Assembly (NCBI RefSeq): GCF_036647415.1
Contig: NZ_JAVXKG010000013.1
Coordinates: 1 to 64,000 of the forward strand
Source of the DNA: Empedobacter sp036647415
GTDB taxonomy: Bacteria > Bacteroidota > Bacteroidia > Flavobacteriales > Weeksellaceae
DNA: 64,000 bases
Direction: 5' to 3'
Shown: positions 34,472-44,968 of the stretch, in pieces
Position numbering within the stretch: position 1 is the first letter of the stretch
Layout of the letters: every line of letters starts with the position of its first letter
Notes under the pieces: generated by a model
Told to the model about the DNA's origin: nothing
The model's database searches: none
What the model saw: only the letters and a program-made list of their open reading frames with translations
Position numbers and translations under genes: made by a program

Positions 34472-35554
34472 ATGAAAAGAGTCGCATTGTTTGTCGCTCT
34501 GAGTACTGCTTTGTTGGCAACAAGTTGTTCGTCAAAAAAACAGGAAAAAGAAGAAGAAAAAGATTATCCAGTAACTAATCCACTTAGAATGGATACAATC
34601 TTGAATAAAGATTATGTTTCGCAAATTAAGTCAGTTCGTAACATCGAAATTCGTGCTCAGGAAAAAGGTTTTCTTGAGAAGATTTATGTAGACGAAGGGC
34701 AATATGTGCAAGCAGGACAATTGTTATTCCGTATTATGCCGCAAATGTATCAGGCAGAATATCTGAAAGCGAAAGCGGAAGTAAAAGAAATGCAAATTGA
34801 GTTACAAAATTCGAAAACTTTGGCGGATAATAATGTCGTTTCCAAAAACGAACAAGCCATTGCACAAGCGCATTTAGAGAAATCAAAAGCAGAAATGCAA
34901 TTGGCACAATTACACTTATCATTTACGGATATTCGTGCGCCATTTTCTGGTGTTATAGATAGACTTCCGATGAAATTAGGAAGTTTGATTGACGAAGGTA
35001 TGTTGTTGACAAACTTGTCAGATAACTCTCAAATGTTTGCTTATTTCAACGTTTCTGAGCCAGAATATTTAGATTATCAAACCAATATTCAAGATCGTGG
35101 AAGCAATTCTGTTTCATTGATTTTGGCGAATAATAAACCTTTGCCAGAAAAAGGAAAAGTAGAAACGATAGAAGGAGAATTTAATAATGAAACGGGTAAT
35201 ATCGCCTTTCGTGCGCGTTTCCCAAATCCGAATCGTTTGTTGAGAAATGGAGAAACGGGAAAAGTACAAATGACTGTTCCGTTGCACAATGTGTTGTTAA
35301 TTCCACAAAAAACGACTTATGAAATTCAAGATAAAGTATATGTTTTTGTCGTGGATAAAAACGGGAAAGTAAAATCTCGTAACATTACTGTAAGCTCAGA
35401 AATGCCAGATTTGTATGTGGTAGAAAGTGGTTTGTCTGATAAAGATCAAATTTTGTTAGAAGGTGTTCAGAAAGTGAAAGATGATGATAAAGTGAAAACG
35501 AGATTTATGGCGCCACGCAAAGTTTTTGCCTCACTAAAATTAAAATCAAATTAA
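34472..35554 (+). CDS. RND efflux periplasmic adaptor (membrane fusion) lipoprotein
   Basis: 360 aa. Lipoprotein signal with lipobox cysteine at residue 19 (LLATSCSS). Then the MFP layout: a split lipoyl/barrel-sandwich domain (NIEIRAQEKGFLEKIYVDEGQYVQAGQLLF and LHLSFTDIRAPFSGVIDRL), a helical hairpin (about residues 95-145), a beta-barrel domain and a membrane-proximal domain. It links the inner-membrane pump to the outer-membrane channel. It is the first gene of a three-gene operon with permease and channel, in the usual order. Confidence 0.93.
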   Translation: MKRVALFVALSTALLATSCSSKKQEKEEEKDYPVTNPLRMDTILNKDYVSQIKSVRNIEIRAQEKGFLEKIYVDEGQYVQAGQLLFRIMPQMYQAEYLKAKAEVKEMQIELQNSKTLADNNVVSKNEQAIAQAHLEKSKAEMQLAQLHLSFTDIRAPFSGVIDRLPMKLGSLIDEGMLLTNLSDNSQMFAYFNVSEPEYLDYQTNIQDRGSNSVSLILANNKPLPEKGKVETIEGEFNNETGNIAFRARFPNPNRLLRNGETGKVQMTVPLHNVLLIPQKTTYEIQDKVYVFVVDKNGKVKSRNITVSSEMPDLYVVESGLSDKDQILLEGVQKVKDDDKVKTRFMAPRKVFASLKLKSN

Positions 35555-35572
35555 TCATTAAAGACGAAAATT

Positions 35573-38500
35573 ATGTTTGATAAATTTATTCGAAGACCAG
35601 TTCTTTCGATCGTCATTTCGTTGATTATTGTTTTCTTAGGAATCTTGTCATTGGTCAAATTACCTGTGACGCAATTCCCTGCAATTTCGCCTCCAAAGGT
35701 TAATATTACAGCGGAATATCCTGGTGCAAACAACGAATTATTGATTAAGTCAGTCGTTATTCCGTTAGAGCGAGCTTTGAACGGAGTTCCTGGAATGAAA
35801 TACATTACATCTGATGCAGGAAATGATGGTGAAGCATCTATTCAAGTTATTTTTGATTTAGGAACTGATCCTAATATTGCTGCGGTAAACGTACAAAACC
35901 GTGTTTCGTCGGTTGTAAATAAACTGCCGCCATTGGTTGTTCGCGAAGGTGTGAAAATTACACGTGAAGAGTCGAATATGTTAATGTACATCAACTTGTA
36001 TAGTAAAGATCCTAAAGCAGATCAACAGTTCTTGTACAATTATGCAGATATTAATATTTTATCAGAATTGAAACGTATCAATGGTGTTGGTGACGCCGAT
36101 ATTTTGGGAAATAGAGAATATGCGATGCGTATTTGGCTAAAACCAGATCGTATGCAAGCGTACAGTATTTCGGCAGATGAAGTAATGAAAGCCTTAGATG
36201 AACAAAGTATCGAAGCCTCGCCAGGTAAAACGGGAGAAAGTTCTGGTAAACGCTCAGAAACGTTTGAATATGTCTTAAAATATTCGGGACGATACAATAC
36301 AAAAGAGCAATACGGAAATATTATTTTACGATCAAATCCAGATGGAGAAATCTTACGATTAAAAGATGTTGCAGATGTAGAATTTGGTAGTTCGATGTAT
36401 GATATTTATTCTACTCTGAACGGAAAACCGTCTGCTGCAATTGTCATCAAACAATCGTACGGAAGTAATGCAAGTGAGGTTATTAAGAACATAAAATCTT
36501 TGATGGCTGATCTTAAAGAAAATAATTTACCAAAAGGAATGGAATATGAAATTTCGTACGATGTTTCTAAATTCTTAGATGCTTCTATGGAAAAAGTTGT
36601 TCACACACTTTTCGAAGCTTTTATTTTGGTAGGTATTGTGGTGTTTTTATTTTTGGGCGATTGGCGTTCTACGTTGATTCCTGCGTTGGCGGTTCCAGTT
36701 TCGTTGATTGGTACATTTGCGTTGATGCAATTTTTCGGAATTACATTAAACTTAATTTCACTTTTCGCATTAGTTATGGCGATTGGAGTTGTTGTGGATG
36801 ATGCGATTGTAGTTATCGAGGCTGTTCACGCCAAGATGGAAGAAAAAAATCTCTCGCCTTTACGAGCGACGGAAGAAGCAATGCGCGAAATTAGTGGAGC
36901 AATTATCGCAATTACATTTGTAATGGCAGCCGTGTTTATTCCAGTTGCTTTTATGTCTGGTCCAGTAGGAATTTTTTATCGACAATTTTCGATTACAATG
37001 GCAACTTCAATTATTCTTTCTGGGATTGTTGCGTTAACATTGACGCCTGCATTATGTGCGATGATTTTGAAGAATAATCATGATCAACCAAGAAAGAAAA
37101 CGATGTTAAATAAATTTTTATTAAAGTTTAATAATTTATTCAACAAAGGATCATTCAAATACGAGAAAGTTTTAACTAAAATAGTAAGTAAACGTACCAT
37201 AACATTTGGTGTATTGATAGCATTTTGTGCGGGAATTTTCTTTATCAACAATAGTTTGCCAACAGGATTTATTCCAAACGAAGATCAAGGAATGTTTTAT
37301 GCGATTATTCAAACTCCTCCTGGTTCTACTTTGGAAAGAACGAATGATGTTTCGCAAAAATTACAAAAGATTGCAGAAGGAATTGATGGTGTTTCTTCAG
37401 TTTCGTCTTTGGCAGGTTATGAGATTTTAACGGAAGGAACTGGAGCCAATTCAGGAACGTGTTTGATTAATCTTAAAAGTTGGGACGAACGTACTAAATC
37501 GGCAGATCAAATTATTAAAGAATTAGAAGAAAAAGCAGGAAATATTAATGGTGCGAATATCGAATATTTTCAACCACCATCTGTTCCTGGCTATGGTGCT
37601 GCTGGAGGTTTTGAGTTGAGATTATTGGATAAAGCTGGAAGTGGAGATTATCATAAAATGGAAGAAGTGAGCCGTGATTTTGTCAAAGAATTAAGTCGTC
37701 GTCCAGAATTAAGTTCGGTTTTCACATTTTATAGTGCATCATTTCCACAATATGTATTGAAAATTGACAATGATATTGCCGAACAAAAAGGTGTTTCGAT
37801 AGAAAATGCGATGGATAATCTTTCAACGTTGATTGGTTCTAATTACGAAACAAGTTTCATCAAATATGATCGACCTTATAAAGTTATGGTTCAAGCAGCG
37901 CCTCAGTATCGTGCATTACCAGAGGATATTCTAAAATTATATGTGAAAAATGATTCTGGAGAAATGGTTCCATATTCTGCTTTTATGAAGATAGAAAAAG
38001 TGTACGGACTTTCAGAAATTACGCGTCACAATATGTATAATGCGGCAGAAATTAGTGGAACGCCGGCGCAAGGTTACAGTAGTGGACAAGCAATTGCAGC
38101 GATAAATGAAGTGGCGAAAAATACCTTGCCTCGAGGTTTTGGTATAGATTGGGCTGGAATTTCGAAAGATGAGGTTTCTCGTGGAAATGAAGCAGTTATT
38201 ATTTTTGCCATCTGTTTAATATTCGTTTACATGATTCTTGCAGCGCAATATGAGAGTTTTATTTTGCCTTTACCAGTTATTATTTCGTTACCAACAGGTA
38301 TTTTCGGCGCATTTTTCTTTTTGAAAATGTTAGGATTAGAAAACAATATTTATGCGCAAGTTGCTATGGTAATGTTGATTGGATTACTCGGTAAAAATGC
38401 CGTGTTGATTATAGAGTTTGCTGTACAAAAACACAACAAAGGTCTTTCGATTGTAAAATCTGCGATAGAAGGAGCAGGCGTTCGTTTTCGTCCAATTTTG

Positions 38501-38743
38501 ATGACATCATTTGCATTTATTGCAGGTCTTATTCCGTTGGTTATCGCTTCTGGTCCTGGTGCTGTTGGGAATAGAACAATTGGTACAGCTGCCGCTGGTG
38601 GTATGCTGTTTGGAACTATTTTCGGGCTATTTATTGTACCTGGTTTGTATGTTGCATTCGGAACTTTAGCTGATAAAATGCAATTGGTAAAATATGAAGA
38701 TGAAAATCCATTAACCGAAGAAATTGTTGAAGATGAAGAATAA
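35573..38743 (+). CDS. RND efflux permease, hydrophobe/amphiphile (HAE-1/AcrB) family
   Basis: 1056 aa, full length. It has twelve membrane helices with the two large periplasmic loops of AcrB-type pumps. The opening FDKFIRRPVLSIVISLIIVFLG and the TM4 motif GVVVDDAIVVIEAV (proton-relay Asp pair) are clear, as is MLIGLLGKNAVLIIEFA in the second half, with the relay Lys. It exports drugs or amphiphiles from the periplasm using the proton gradient. It starts 18 nt after the adaptor, and the channel gene overlaps its end. Confidence 0.95.
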   Translation: MFDKFIRRPVLSIVISLIIVFLGILSLVKLPVTQFPAISPPKVNITAEYPGANNELLIKSVVIPLERALNGVPGMKYITSDAGNDGEASIQVIFDLGTDPNIAAVNVQNRVSSVVNKLPPLVVREGVKITREESNMLMYINLYSKDPKADQQFLYNYADINILSELKRINGVGDADILGNREYAMRIWLKPDRMQAYSISADEVMKALDEQSIEASPGKTGESSGKRSETFEYVLKYSGRYNTKEQYGNIILRSNPDGEILRLKDVADVEFGSSMYDIYSTLNGKPSAAIVIKQSYGSNASEVIKNIKSLMADLKENNLPKGMEYEISYDVSKFLDASMEKVVHTLFEAFILVGIVVFLFLGDWRSTLIPALAVPVSLIGTFALMQFFGITLNLISLFALVMAIGVVVDDAIVVIEAVHAKMEEKNLSPLRATEEAMREISGAIIAITFVMAAVFIPVAFMSGPVGIFYRQFSITMATSIILSGIVALTLTPALCAMILKNNHDQPRKKTMLNKFLLKFNNLFNKGSFKYEKVLTKIVSKRTITFGVLIAFCAGIFFINNSLPTGFIPNEDQGMFYAIIQTPPGSTLERTNDVSQKLQKIAEGIDGVSSVSSLAGYEILTEGTGANSGTCLINLKSWDERTKSADQIIKELEEKAGNINGANIEYFQPPSVPGYGAAGGFELRLLDKAGSGDYHKMEEVSRDFVKELSRRPELSSVFTFYSASFPQYVLKIDNDIAEQKGVSIENAMDNLSTLIGSNYETSFIKYDRPYKVMVQAAPQYRALPEDILKLYVKNDSGEMVPYSAFMKIEKVYGLSEITRHNMYNAAEISGTPAQGYSSGQAIAAINEVAKNTLPRGFGIDWAGISKDEVSRGNEAVIIFAICLIFVYMILAAQYESFILPLPVIISLPTGIFGAFFFLKMLGLENNIYAQVAMVMLIGLLGKNAVLIIEFAVQKHNKGLSIVKSAIEGAGVRFRPILMTSFAFIAGLIPLVIASGPGAVGNRTIGTAAAGGMLFGTIFGLFIVPGLYVAFGTLADKMQLVKYEDENPLTEEIVEDEE

Positions 38744-40184
38744 TAAAATTAAAAATATAATAGCAATAGGTGTTTTCGGAACAATGATTTGGAGTTGTAA
38801 AGCGCCAGCGGTAAGTCAAGAAATTGAAAACCATCAAGCGCCAAAAATTCCAGCTAATTTTGAAAATATTCAGAATAATGATGCATCATTAAACTCTGGA
38901 TTAACACCTTGGAAACAATTTTTTACAGATCCTAACTTAGTTGTTTTGATTGATGAAGGATTGAAAAATAACCAAGAATTGATGATTACGCTTCAAGAAA
39001 TTGAAATCGCGAAGAATGAAGTCATGTACAAAAACGGAAAATTAACACCAACTGTAGAAGGAAAATTAGGCGCAGGTGTAGAAAAAGTTGGACGTTATAC
39101 AAGTCAAGGAGCTGGTGATGCATCTACAGAAATTAAGCCTGGACAAGAAATGCCCGATCCTTTGATGGATTATATGGCTGGATTTTCGGCGAATTGGGAA
39201 ATTGATATTTGGAAAAAATTGAGAAATTCTAAAGAAGCCTCTGTTGCACGATTTTTATCAACTGTAGAAGGAAAGAATTTTGTGCTTTCTAATTTGATTG
39301 CAGAAATTGCGTCGTCTTATTATGAATTACTTTCGTTGGATACGCAGTTAGATTATATTCATCAAAATATTGCCTTGCAAAAAGATGCGTTGCGTGTGGT
39401 TAAAATTCAGAAAGAAGCGGCTCGTGAAACAGAATTGGCGGTTAAGAAATTTGAAGCAGAATTGTTGAAATCTGAAAGTGAAGAATTTGATATTCGTCAA
39501 GATATTACCGAAACGGAAAATAGATTGAATGCCTTGCTTGGACGTTATCCGCAACCAATAAAACGTGATAATTCGGAGTTTACGAATATGATTCCACAAT
39601 CGATGAATGCAGGAATTCCAGCACAATTATTATCTAATCGACCAGATATAAAACAAGCAGAATTAGAATTACAAGCTTCTGCTTTGGATGTAAAAGTTGC
39701 GCGTGCAGAATTTTATCCATCGCTTAATATTTCGGCTTCGTTGGGTCTCAATGCTTTTAAACCTTCATATTTAATTAAAATGCCAGAGTCTATTTTATAT
39801 TCATTTGCTGGAGATTTAGCAGGACCATTAATTAATAAAAGTGCGATAAAAGCTGAATTTAATACCGCAAATGCGAAACAAATCCAGGCTTTATACGAGT
39901 ATGACAAAACAGTATTGAATGCATATTTAGAAGTTGCAAATCAAATGTCAAAGATTGATAATTTGGAAAAAAGTTATGCTTTTAAACAAAAACAATCTGA
40001 TGCTTTGGTCGAATCTATTGACATCGCGAATCAATTATTCAAAAATAATCGTGCAGATTATCTCGAAGTTTTGATGACACAACGTGATTTATTAGAAACA
40101 AAAATGCAATTAATCGAAACAAAAGAAAAACAATTAAGTACAGTTGTCGCTATTTACAAAAGTTTAGGCGGTGGCTGGAAGTAG
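38733..40184 (+). CDS. outer-membrane efflux channel lipoprotein (TolC/OprM-like)
   Basis: 483 aa from the ATG at 38733, which overlaps the permease gene by 11 nt. Lipoprotein signal with Cys at about residue 22 (GTMIWSC). Two OEP repeats are visible, each with long coiled-coil helices, including LITQEI-type LMITLQEIEIAKNEVM, then RPDIKQAELELQASALDVKVARAEFYPSLNIS in the second repeat. It forms the outer-membrane duct of the tripartite pump. A bidirectional terminator follows. Confidence 0.93.
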   Translation: MKNNKIKNIIAIGVFGTMIWSCKAPAVSQEIENHQAPKIPANFENIQNNDASLNSGLTPWKQFFTDPNLVVLIDEGLKNNQELMITLQEIEIAKNEVMYKNGKLTPTVEGKLGAGVEKVGRYTSQGAGDASTEIKPGQEMPDPLMDYMAGFSANWEIDIWKKLRNSKEASVARFLSTVEGKNFVLSNLIAEIASSYYELLSLDTQLDYIHQNIALQKDALRVVKIQKEAARETELAVKKFEAELLKSESEEFDIRQDITETENRLNALLGRYPQPIKRDNSEFTNMIPQSMNAGIPAQLLSNRPDIKQAELELQASALDVKVARAEFYPSLNISASLGLNAFKPSYLIKMPESILYSFAGDLAGPLINKSAIKAEFNTANAKQIQALYEYDKTVLNAYLEVANQMSKIDNLEKSYAFKQKQSDALVESIDIANQLFKNNRADYLEVLMTQRDLLETKMQLIETKEKQLSTVVAIYKSLGGGWK

Positions 40185-40207
40185 TTTTCATTTTCATTTC
40201 TAACAAA

Positions 40208-40243
40208 GAAAGAAGCTGTCCGTTTGGGCAGCTTCTTTCGATT
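40208..40243. terminator. bidirectional terminator between the efflux operon and the SPOR gene
   Basis: 14-bp stem with one G-U pair (40208-40221 with 40226-40239) between convergent genes, core AAGAAGCTG/CAGCTTCTT. Confidence 0.8.
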
Positions 40244-40263
40244 TTATGATATTTTGAAATAGA

Positions 40264-41436
40264 TTAATTTTCTGTTCTAACCCAAGTTCCAGGGTTTTTC
40301 TTGTTCATTTCGTTCATGTATTTTTGCGCTTCTGCCATATCATTAAAACTTCCAAAGTTTACATAATAATAACGACCTTTTACATACGAAACACTTGCGT
40401 TTTTGTAACCTTGTTTTTTAAGATCAGCTAACATACGATCAGCATCTTCCGAACGGCGAAGCGATCCAGCAATAACTTGATATTTTTTTGCAGTAGACTT
40501 TGTTGCAACAACAACTTCTTTTTTATCAGTTTTCGAAGGAATTTTAGCGTCTACTTTTGTCGATTTTTTATCTTCAATTTTTACATTTTCTACTTTAGTT
40601 CCTTTTTTTATTTCAGTTTTTACCGTTTCTTTTGTAGCTGGTTTTTCTTTAATAATTGCAGTAACTTCCTTTTCGTTTTCGTTAATTTTTGTTTCTTTTA
40701 CAACTGTAATTTCAACTTTTTTAGGAGTTTCTATTGTATCAGTTTTCGTAACAGTTTCTGCAATTTGATATTCTACCAAAGATGGTTCTGCAATAGTTTG
40801 TGGCATATTATACACATCATATTGTACAGTTTTTTCATCTTTTGTTTCCGTTTTTCCAATCATAGGTAAAACTAAACCGCTCCATTGTTCTGTTACAAAT
40901 TTTTGGACAGGTTGCGGTGTATTAAAATATAGGAAGCCACCAACAATAATTGGAATTAAAGAGGCTGCGGCTAAAAATTTTGACATGTGTTTGTTAGAAG
41001 TGTTTGTTTCAGACGAATCTAAAATGTAATTGGCTTGTAAATTTGATAATCCGTAGGCAGCAACAAAATAATTTTGATCATTATAAGGCTTGAAATCGAT
41101 TTTTCCAGCTTCGTTAAATTGTAAAGAACCAATATTTTTTAAGGTAAGCGATTTACCATTTTTTAAATGTTCTTGCCAAAAATAAACTTGTTCCTCTATA
41201 AAAGTCTGAGCAGTATCAAAAGAGATTGGTTCGTCTAAGGCAATTTTATTTACTAAAATTCCATCACTTTTTGTAAGTGTAGAATTAAAAGAAAGATCTT
41301 TTTTAGGCGCAAGAAATGTGTTCGTCTTTTCGTCAAACGACACATTTGCAGCATTTGTAATAAATGCACCAAACTGCGGTACAATTACACAATCATGCTT
41401 ATAAAGTAATTGACTGATATGCTCTTCTAACCTCAT
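40264..41436 (-). CDS. HU-like (CCDC81-type) and SPOR domain membrane protein
   Basis: 390 aa. The N-terminal 130 residues match the prokaryotic HU-CCDC81 domains (LLYKHDCVIVPQFGAFITN, then LKNIGSLQFNEAGKIDF). A single membrane helix follows (LAAASLIPIIVGGFLYF), then a Lys/Glu/Thr-rich linker, and a C-terminal SPOR domain (KYQVIAGSLRRSEDADRMLADLKKQGYKNASVSYV). SPOR domains bind denuded septal peptidoglycan, so a role at the division site is likely. The HU part would face the cytoplasm. This is a typical Bacteroidota architecture. Confidence 0.9.
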   Translation of the reverse strand: MRLEEHISQLLYKHDCVIVPQFGAFITNAANVSFDEKTNTFLAPKKDLSFNSTLTKSDGILVNKIALDEPISFDTAQTFIEEQVYFWQEHLKNGKSLTLKNIGSLQFNEAGKIDFKPYNDQNYFVAAYGLSNLQANYILDSSETNTSNKHMSKFLAAASLIPIIVGGFLYFNTPQPVQKFVTEQWSGLVLPMIGKTETKDEKTVQYDVYNMPQTIAEPSLVEYQIAETVTKTDTIETPKKVEITVVKETKINENEKEVTAIIKEKPATKETVKTEIKKGTKVENVKIEDKKSTKVDAKIPSKTDKKEVVVATKSTAKKYQVIAGSLRRSEDADRMLADLKKQGYKNASVSYVKGRYYYVNFGSFNDMAEAQKYMNEMNKKNPGTWVRTEN

Positions 41437-41524
41437 ATTACGAAATTAACATTTTTTTTAGATTTAACAAAAAATAAATACTTAAAGTTATTCATTTTCA
41501 GCTAAATATTAATAATTTAACAAG

Positions 41525-42625
41525 ATGCAAACCGATTTACCCTATATATTAGCACTATCTTTTCAGAAAGGAATTGGTGATATAACAGCTCGAAAAATAA
41601 TTCAATTTTTTGGATCTGCCGAAAAAGCATGGAATAGCTCTTCAAGAGATTTGATGCAAATTTCGGGAATTGGACAGCAAATAAGCAAAGATTTTGGAAA
41701 TAAAAAGTGGTTAGATTTAGCTTTTAATGAAATTGAATATTGTAAAAATAATCAAATCAACATTTTAACCATTTATGATGAAATATATCCAGCTTTGTTA
41801 AAAGAATGTTTAGATGCTCCAATTGTACTTTTTACGAAAGGAAATATAGAGTTTAATCAATTCAATAATAAAAAAATATCAATTGTTGGAACAAGAAAAA
41901 TGACCAATTATGGACGAAATTTTATTGCTGAGTTATGTGAAGGTCTTGCAGAATTTGATGTAACAATAGTAAGTGGTTTGGCGTATGGCTGCGATATCGA
42001 AGCACATTCGCAAGCGTTAAAAAATAAACTTTCTACTTATGCGGTCATGGGAACAAGTTTTGAGAGAATTTATCCTGCTGCTCATAAAAAAGTAGCAGTT
42101 GAAATGCTGATAAATGGAGGATGGATTTCCGAACAGCCAAGTTTTAAAACTGTTATTCCAGAAGCTTTTTTACAACGAAATAGAATTATTGCTGGTATTT
42201 CTGATGTAACAATTGTGGTAGAATCTGCATTTAAAGGCGGAAGTTTGGTAACAGCAAAATTTGCGAATGAATACAATCGAGAAGTTTTTGCTCTTCCTGG
42301 AAAAACAACAGATTCTTTAAGTGTTGGATGTAATTATTTGATTAAAACACAACAAGCATATTTAATTGAAAATTCAAAAGATATGATTGAGTATTTTAAT
42401 TTTGATGCGAAAAAACAAAAAAATCAATTAAATCTATTTTTTGATTTTACAGAAGATGAAAAACTGATTGTAAATTATCTTCAAAATCAGGGAAAACAAC
42501 ATATAGATAAAATGTCTTTTGATCTTAATTTGAAATCGTATGAGCTAATGCCAATTTTATTAGATTTAGAATTGAAGCATGCAATTACAACACTTCCAGG
42601 TAAATTTTTTGACTTAATACACTAA
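41525..42625 (+). CDS. dprA: DNA-processing protein DprA
   Basis: 366 aa. An N-terminal SAM/HhH-like region (GIGDITARKIIQFFGSAEKAW) is followed by the Rossmann-like DprA core: ISIVGTRKMTNYGR, TIVSGLAYGCDIEAHSQAL, AVMGTSFERIYPAAHKK, RNRIIAGISDVTIVVESAFKGGSLVTA, and a C-terminal winged-helix (DLELKHAITTLPGKFFDL). It loads RecA on incoming single-stranded DNA during transformation. It lies upstream of porZ, divergent from the SPOR gene. Confidence 0.95.
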   Translation: MQTDLPYILALSFQKGIGDITARKIIQFFGSAEKAWNSSSRDLMQISGIGQQISKDFGNKKWLDLAFNEIEYCKNNQINILTIYDEIYPALLKECLDAPIVLFTKGNIEFNQFNNKKISIVGTRKMTNYGRNFIAELCEGLAEFDVTIVSGLAYGCDIEAHSQALKNKLSTYAVMGTSFERIYPAAHKKVAVEMLINGGWISEQPSFKTVIPEAFLQRNRIIAGISDVTIVVESAFKGGSLVTAKFANEYNREVFALPGKTTDSLSVGCNYLIKTQQAYLIENSKDMIEYFNFDAKKQKNQLNLFFDFTEDEKLIVNYLQNQGKQHIDKMSFDLNLKSYELMPILLDLELKHAITTLPGKFFDLIH

Positions 42626-42666
42626 TCAAGACAATTTTTAACAAAAAATGATGTTATAAATTACAG

Positions 42667-42674
42667 TATTTTTG
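42667..42674 (+). promoter_or_regulatory. -7 box (TATTTTTG) of porZ
   Basis: TAnnTTTG match ending 5 nt before the porZ ATG. The very short leader makes this tentative. Confidence 0.3.
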
Positions 42675-42679
42675 TAGAT

Positions 42680-44968
42680 ATGAAGACCAAATTATTCTTA
42701 ATCATTGCGATGATTTTCACTTGTTTAAACGCTCAAAATGATAAAGTACGTTGGAACGACTTGTTCTCGTACAATAACGTGAAGTTTTTACAAGAAGTGA
42801 AAGGAATTGTTTATTGTGGAACGGAGAACGGAATTTTCTTGTTCAATCCGCAAAATCCAACTGCTGACTGGATTAAGTTGAATAAAACTAATTATCTGAA
42901 TAACGTAGATGTATCTGCAATGGCTTATGATGAGACTTCGGATATGTTTTTGGTAGGTTATGCAAATGGTGGTTTAGATTTGTTGAAATCAGGCGAATCA
43001 ACAATGGTTTTGGATATTAAGTGGAATGGATTTAATGGAAATAAACAAATAAATAATATTTATATTCACGATGGAATTGCATTTATTTCAGGCGCTTTCG
43101 GAATTGTTTCGTATGATTTGAAAGATGAAGAATTTAAAGAAACGACGCGAACTAATTTGTTTGTAGTGAATGATGCAACGGTTTTAAATAATACATTATA
43201 TATAGCGACTTCCAATGGAATTTATTCAAATGAATTAAAGAATAAATTAAATAATCCGAATATTAATGCGTGGACTACTGTTATTAGTGGACAAAATATT
43301 TCGAATATAGAGTTAAATAACAATGTAGTTTATTATTCTGAAGGTTCTAATTTAAGAGATTTGAATGGATTTTCGCAAGGGTATAATTTTATTGAAGATT
43401 TAAAATCATCAAGCAATCAATTAATTATTACTCAAAATGATCAAATTTCTATTTTAGGAGAAAATCTAGAAAATATTATTTATCAAGAGAAAGATGGAGA
43501 TGGTATTCTACAAAACCTAAAAATGAATTTCAATTCAGGAATTTTCATTAATAATAAATTATACGGAGGAACAACAAAATTTGGATTAATAGATTTCTCT
43601 AAAAAAAGTAGTTATGAAGTAGAAAATCCTTTTGGTTATTCACCAGATGGTCCATATAATAACAAATCATGGTCAGTTACTACAAAAAATGGAAAAGTAT
43701 GGATTGCTCCTGGAGGAATGGATGCTTATGCAGCTCCGGCTGTAAACGCAGATGGTTTTAGTTATTTTAATAAGAAAAAATGGATACACTTCTCTTCAAA
43801 TAGTATGTACGAAGCAAAAGATATTGTAAACATTGCAGTAGATCCTACAAATGATAATCATTTCTTAGCTTCATCATATTTTGAATACAATAATTGGGAA
43901 ACAAAATCTAAAAAAGTGGGTGTTTTTGAATTTGAATTAAACTCAGATTCAACGATTAAAAAACAAACACACATCACAAATCCAATTCCATGGTTATATC
44001 GTGTAGCAGGTTCTACTTTTGATAATGAAGGAACATTGTATATCTCACATACTTTAGTTGAAGGAGATGACGCAGGAAAAACGAATCATCTTGTTGTCAG
44101 AAAAAATGGAAGTTGGACAGTAAATAAACGCATTAATCAAAGTGTATCTAATCCATTAACACCAATTATAGACAATAAATACATCTATATTCCGCAAGCT
44201 AGAGAAGGAGGAGTTGCAGTTTTGAGAAAAGATACATACGAATTTGTAGGAAGTGTTTTGAGATCTGGAGAACAAAGTTTACCAACTAATGATGTTTGGT
44301 CATCTGCTTTAGATAAAACAGGAACTCTTTGGATAGGAACAGGTCAAGGTTTGGCTATTGTTCCAGGGATTGAGGCTGCTGCAGATGAAAATAATTTGAA
44401 AGCAGAACCAATTGTTATAGTTCAAGATGGTATACCAGAAGCCTTATTGACAGATGTTGGTGTCTATGCGATAAAAGTAGATAATGCAAACCGTAAATGG
44501 ATTACAACAAATGGAGCAGGTGCTTACTATGTTTCAGATTCTGGAGAACGAACAATTTTACATTTTACATCGAAAAATTCACCTTTACCATCAGATATTG
44601 TATATGATGTTTCGATAGATGAAACAACGGGTAAAGTATTTTTTGCGACAGAAAAAGGTGTCGTTTCTTATAACGGAGATGTTTCTTCGGAAGCATCAGA
44701 TTTTAGTCAAGCCATTGCATATCCAAATCCATATCGTCCAGAATATAGAGGAAATATCACGATAAAAAATCTACCAAATCGTGCTTCAGTAAAGATTACA
44801 GATATTGTAGGAAATCTAGTTTTTGAATCAAAAGCTGATGGTGGAATTGTAGAATGGAACACAAATAATGCAAAAGGAAAGCCCGTAGCTTCTGGAATTT
44901 ACTTAGTTTTGATGACAAATTCTGATGGAACAGAAACCAAAACATTAAAAATTGCAGTTGTTCGTTAA
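42680..44968 (+). CDS. porZ: type IX secretion system protein PorZ
   Basis: 762 aa, normal length. Signal peptide (ends CLNAQN), then two seven-bladed beta-propeller domains built of repeats such as GTENGIFLFN and IGTGQGLAIVPG (two-component-regulator propeller type), and a C-terminal Ig-like sorting-domain module (YPNPYRPEYRGNITIKNLP...ASGIYLVLM...TKTLKIAVVR). PorZ sits on the cell surface with PorU and delivers anionic LPS for anchoring T9SS cargo (known for Porphyromonas). The recO gene follows at once, a common Flavobacteriia order. Confidence 0.9.
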   Translation: MKTKLFLIIAMIFTCLNAQNDKVRWNDLFSYNNVKFLQEVKGIVYCGTENGIFLFNPQNPTADWIKLNKTNYLNNVDVSAMAYDETSDMFLVGYANGGLDLLKSGESTMVLDIKWNGFNGNKQINNIYIHDGIAFISGAFGIVSYDLKDEEFKETTRTNLFVVNDATVLNNTLYIATSNGIYSNELKNKLNNPNINAWTTVISGQNISNIELNNNVVYYSEGSNLRDLNGFSQGYNFIEDLKSSSNQLIITQNDQISILGENLENIIYQEKDGDGILQNLKMNFNSGIFINNKLYGGTTKFGLIDFSKKSSYEVENPFGYSPDGPYNNKSWSVTTKNGKVWIAPGGMDAYAAPAVNADGFSYFNKKKWIHFSSNSMYEAKDIVNIAVDPTNDNHFLASSYFEYNNWETKSKKVGVFEFELNSDSTIKKQTHITNPIPWLYRVAGSTFDNEGTLYISHTLVEGDDAGKTNHLVVRKNGSWTVNKRINQSVSNPLTPIIDNKYIYIPQAREGGVAVLRKDTYEFVGSVLRSGEQSLPTNDVWSSALDKTGTLWIGTGQGLAIVPGIEAAADENNLKAEPIVIVQDGIPEALLTDVGVYAIKVDNANRKWITTNGAGAYYVSDSGERTILHFTSKNSPLPSDIVYDVSIDETTGKVFFATEKGVVSYNGDVSSEASDFSQAIAYPNPYRPEYRGNITIKNLPNRASVKITDIVGNLVFESKADGGIVEWNTNNAKGKPVASGIYLVLMTNSDGTETKTLKIAVVR

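Noticed and set aside
40477..40869. 130-codon ORF antisense to the SPOR/HU gene
   Set aside because: Phe/Cys/Tyr-rich translation mirrors the Lys/Glu-rich linker on the other strand and has no protein-like pattern.
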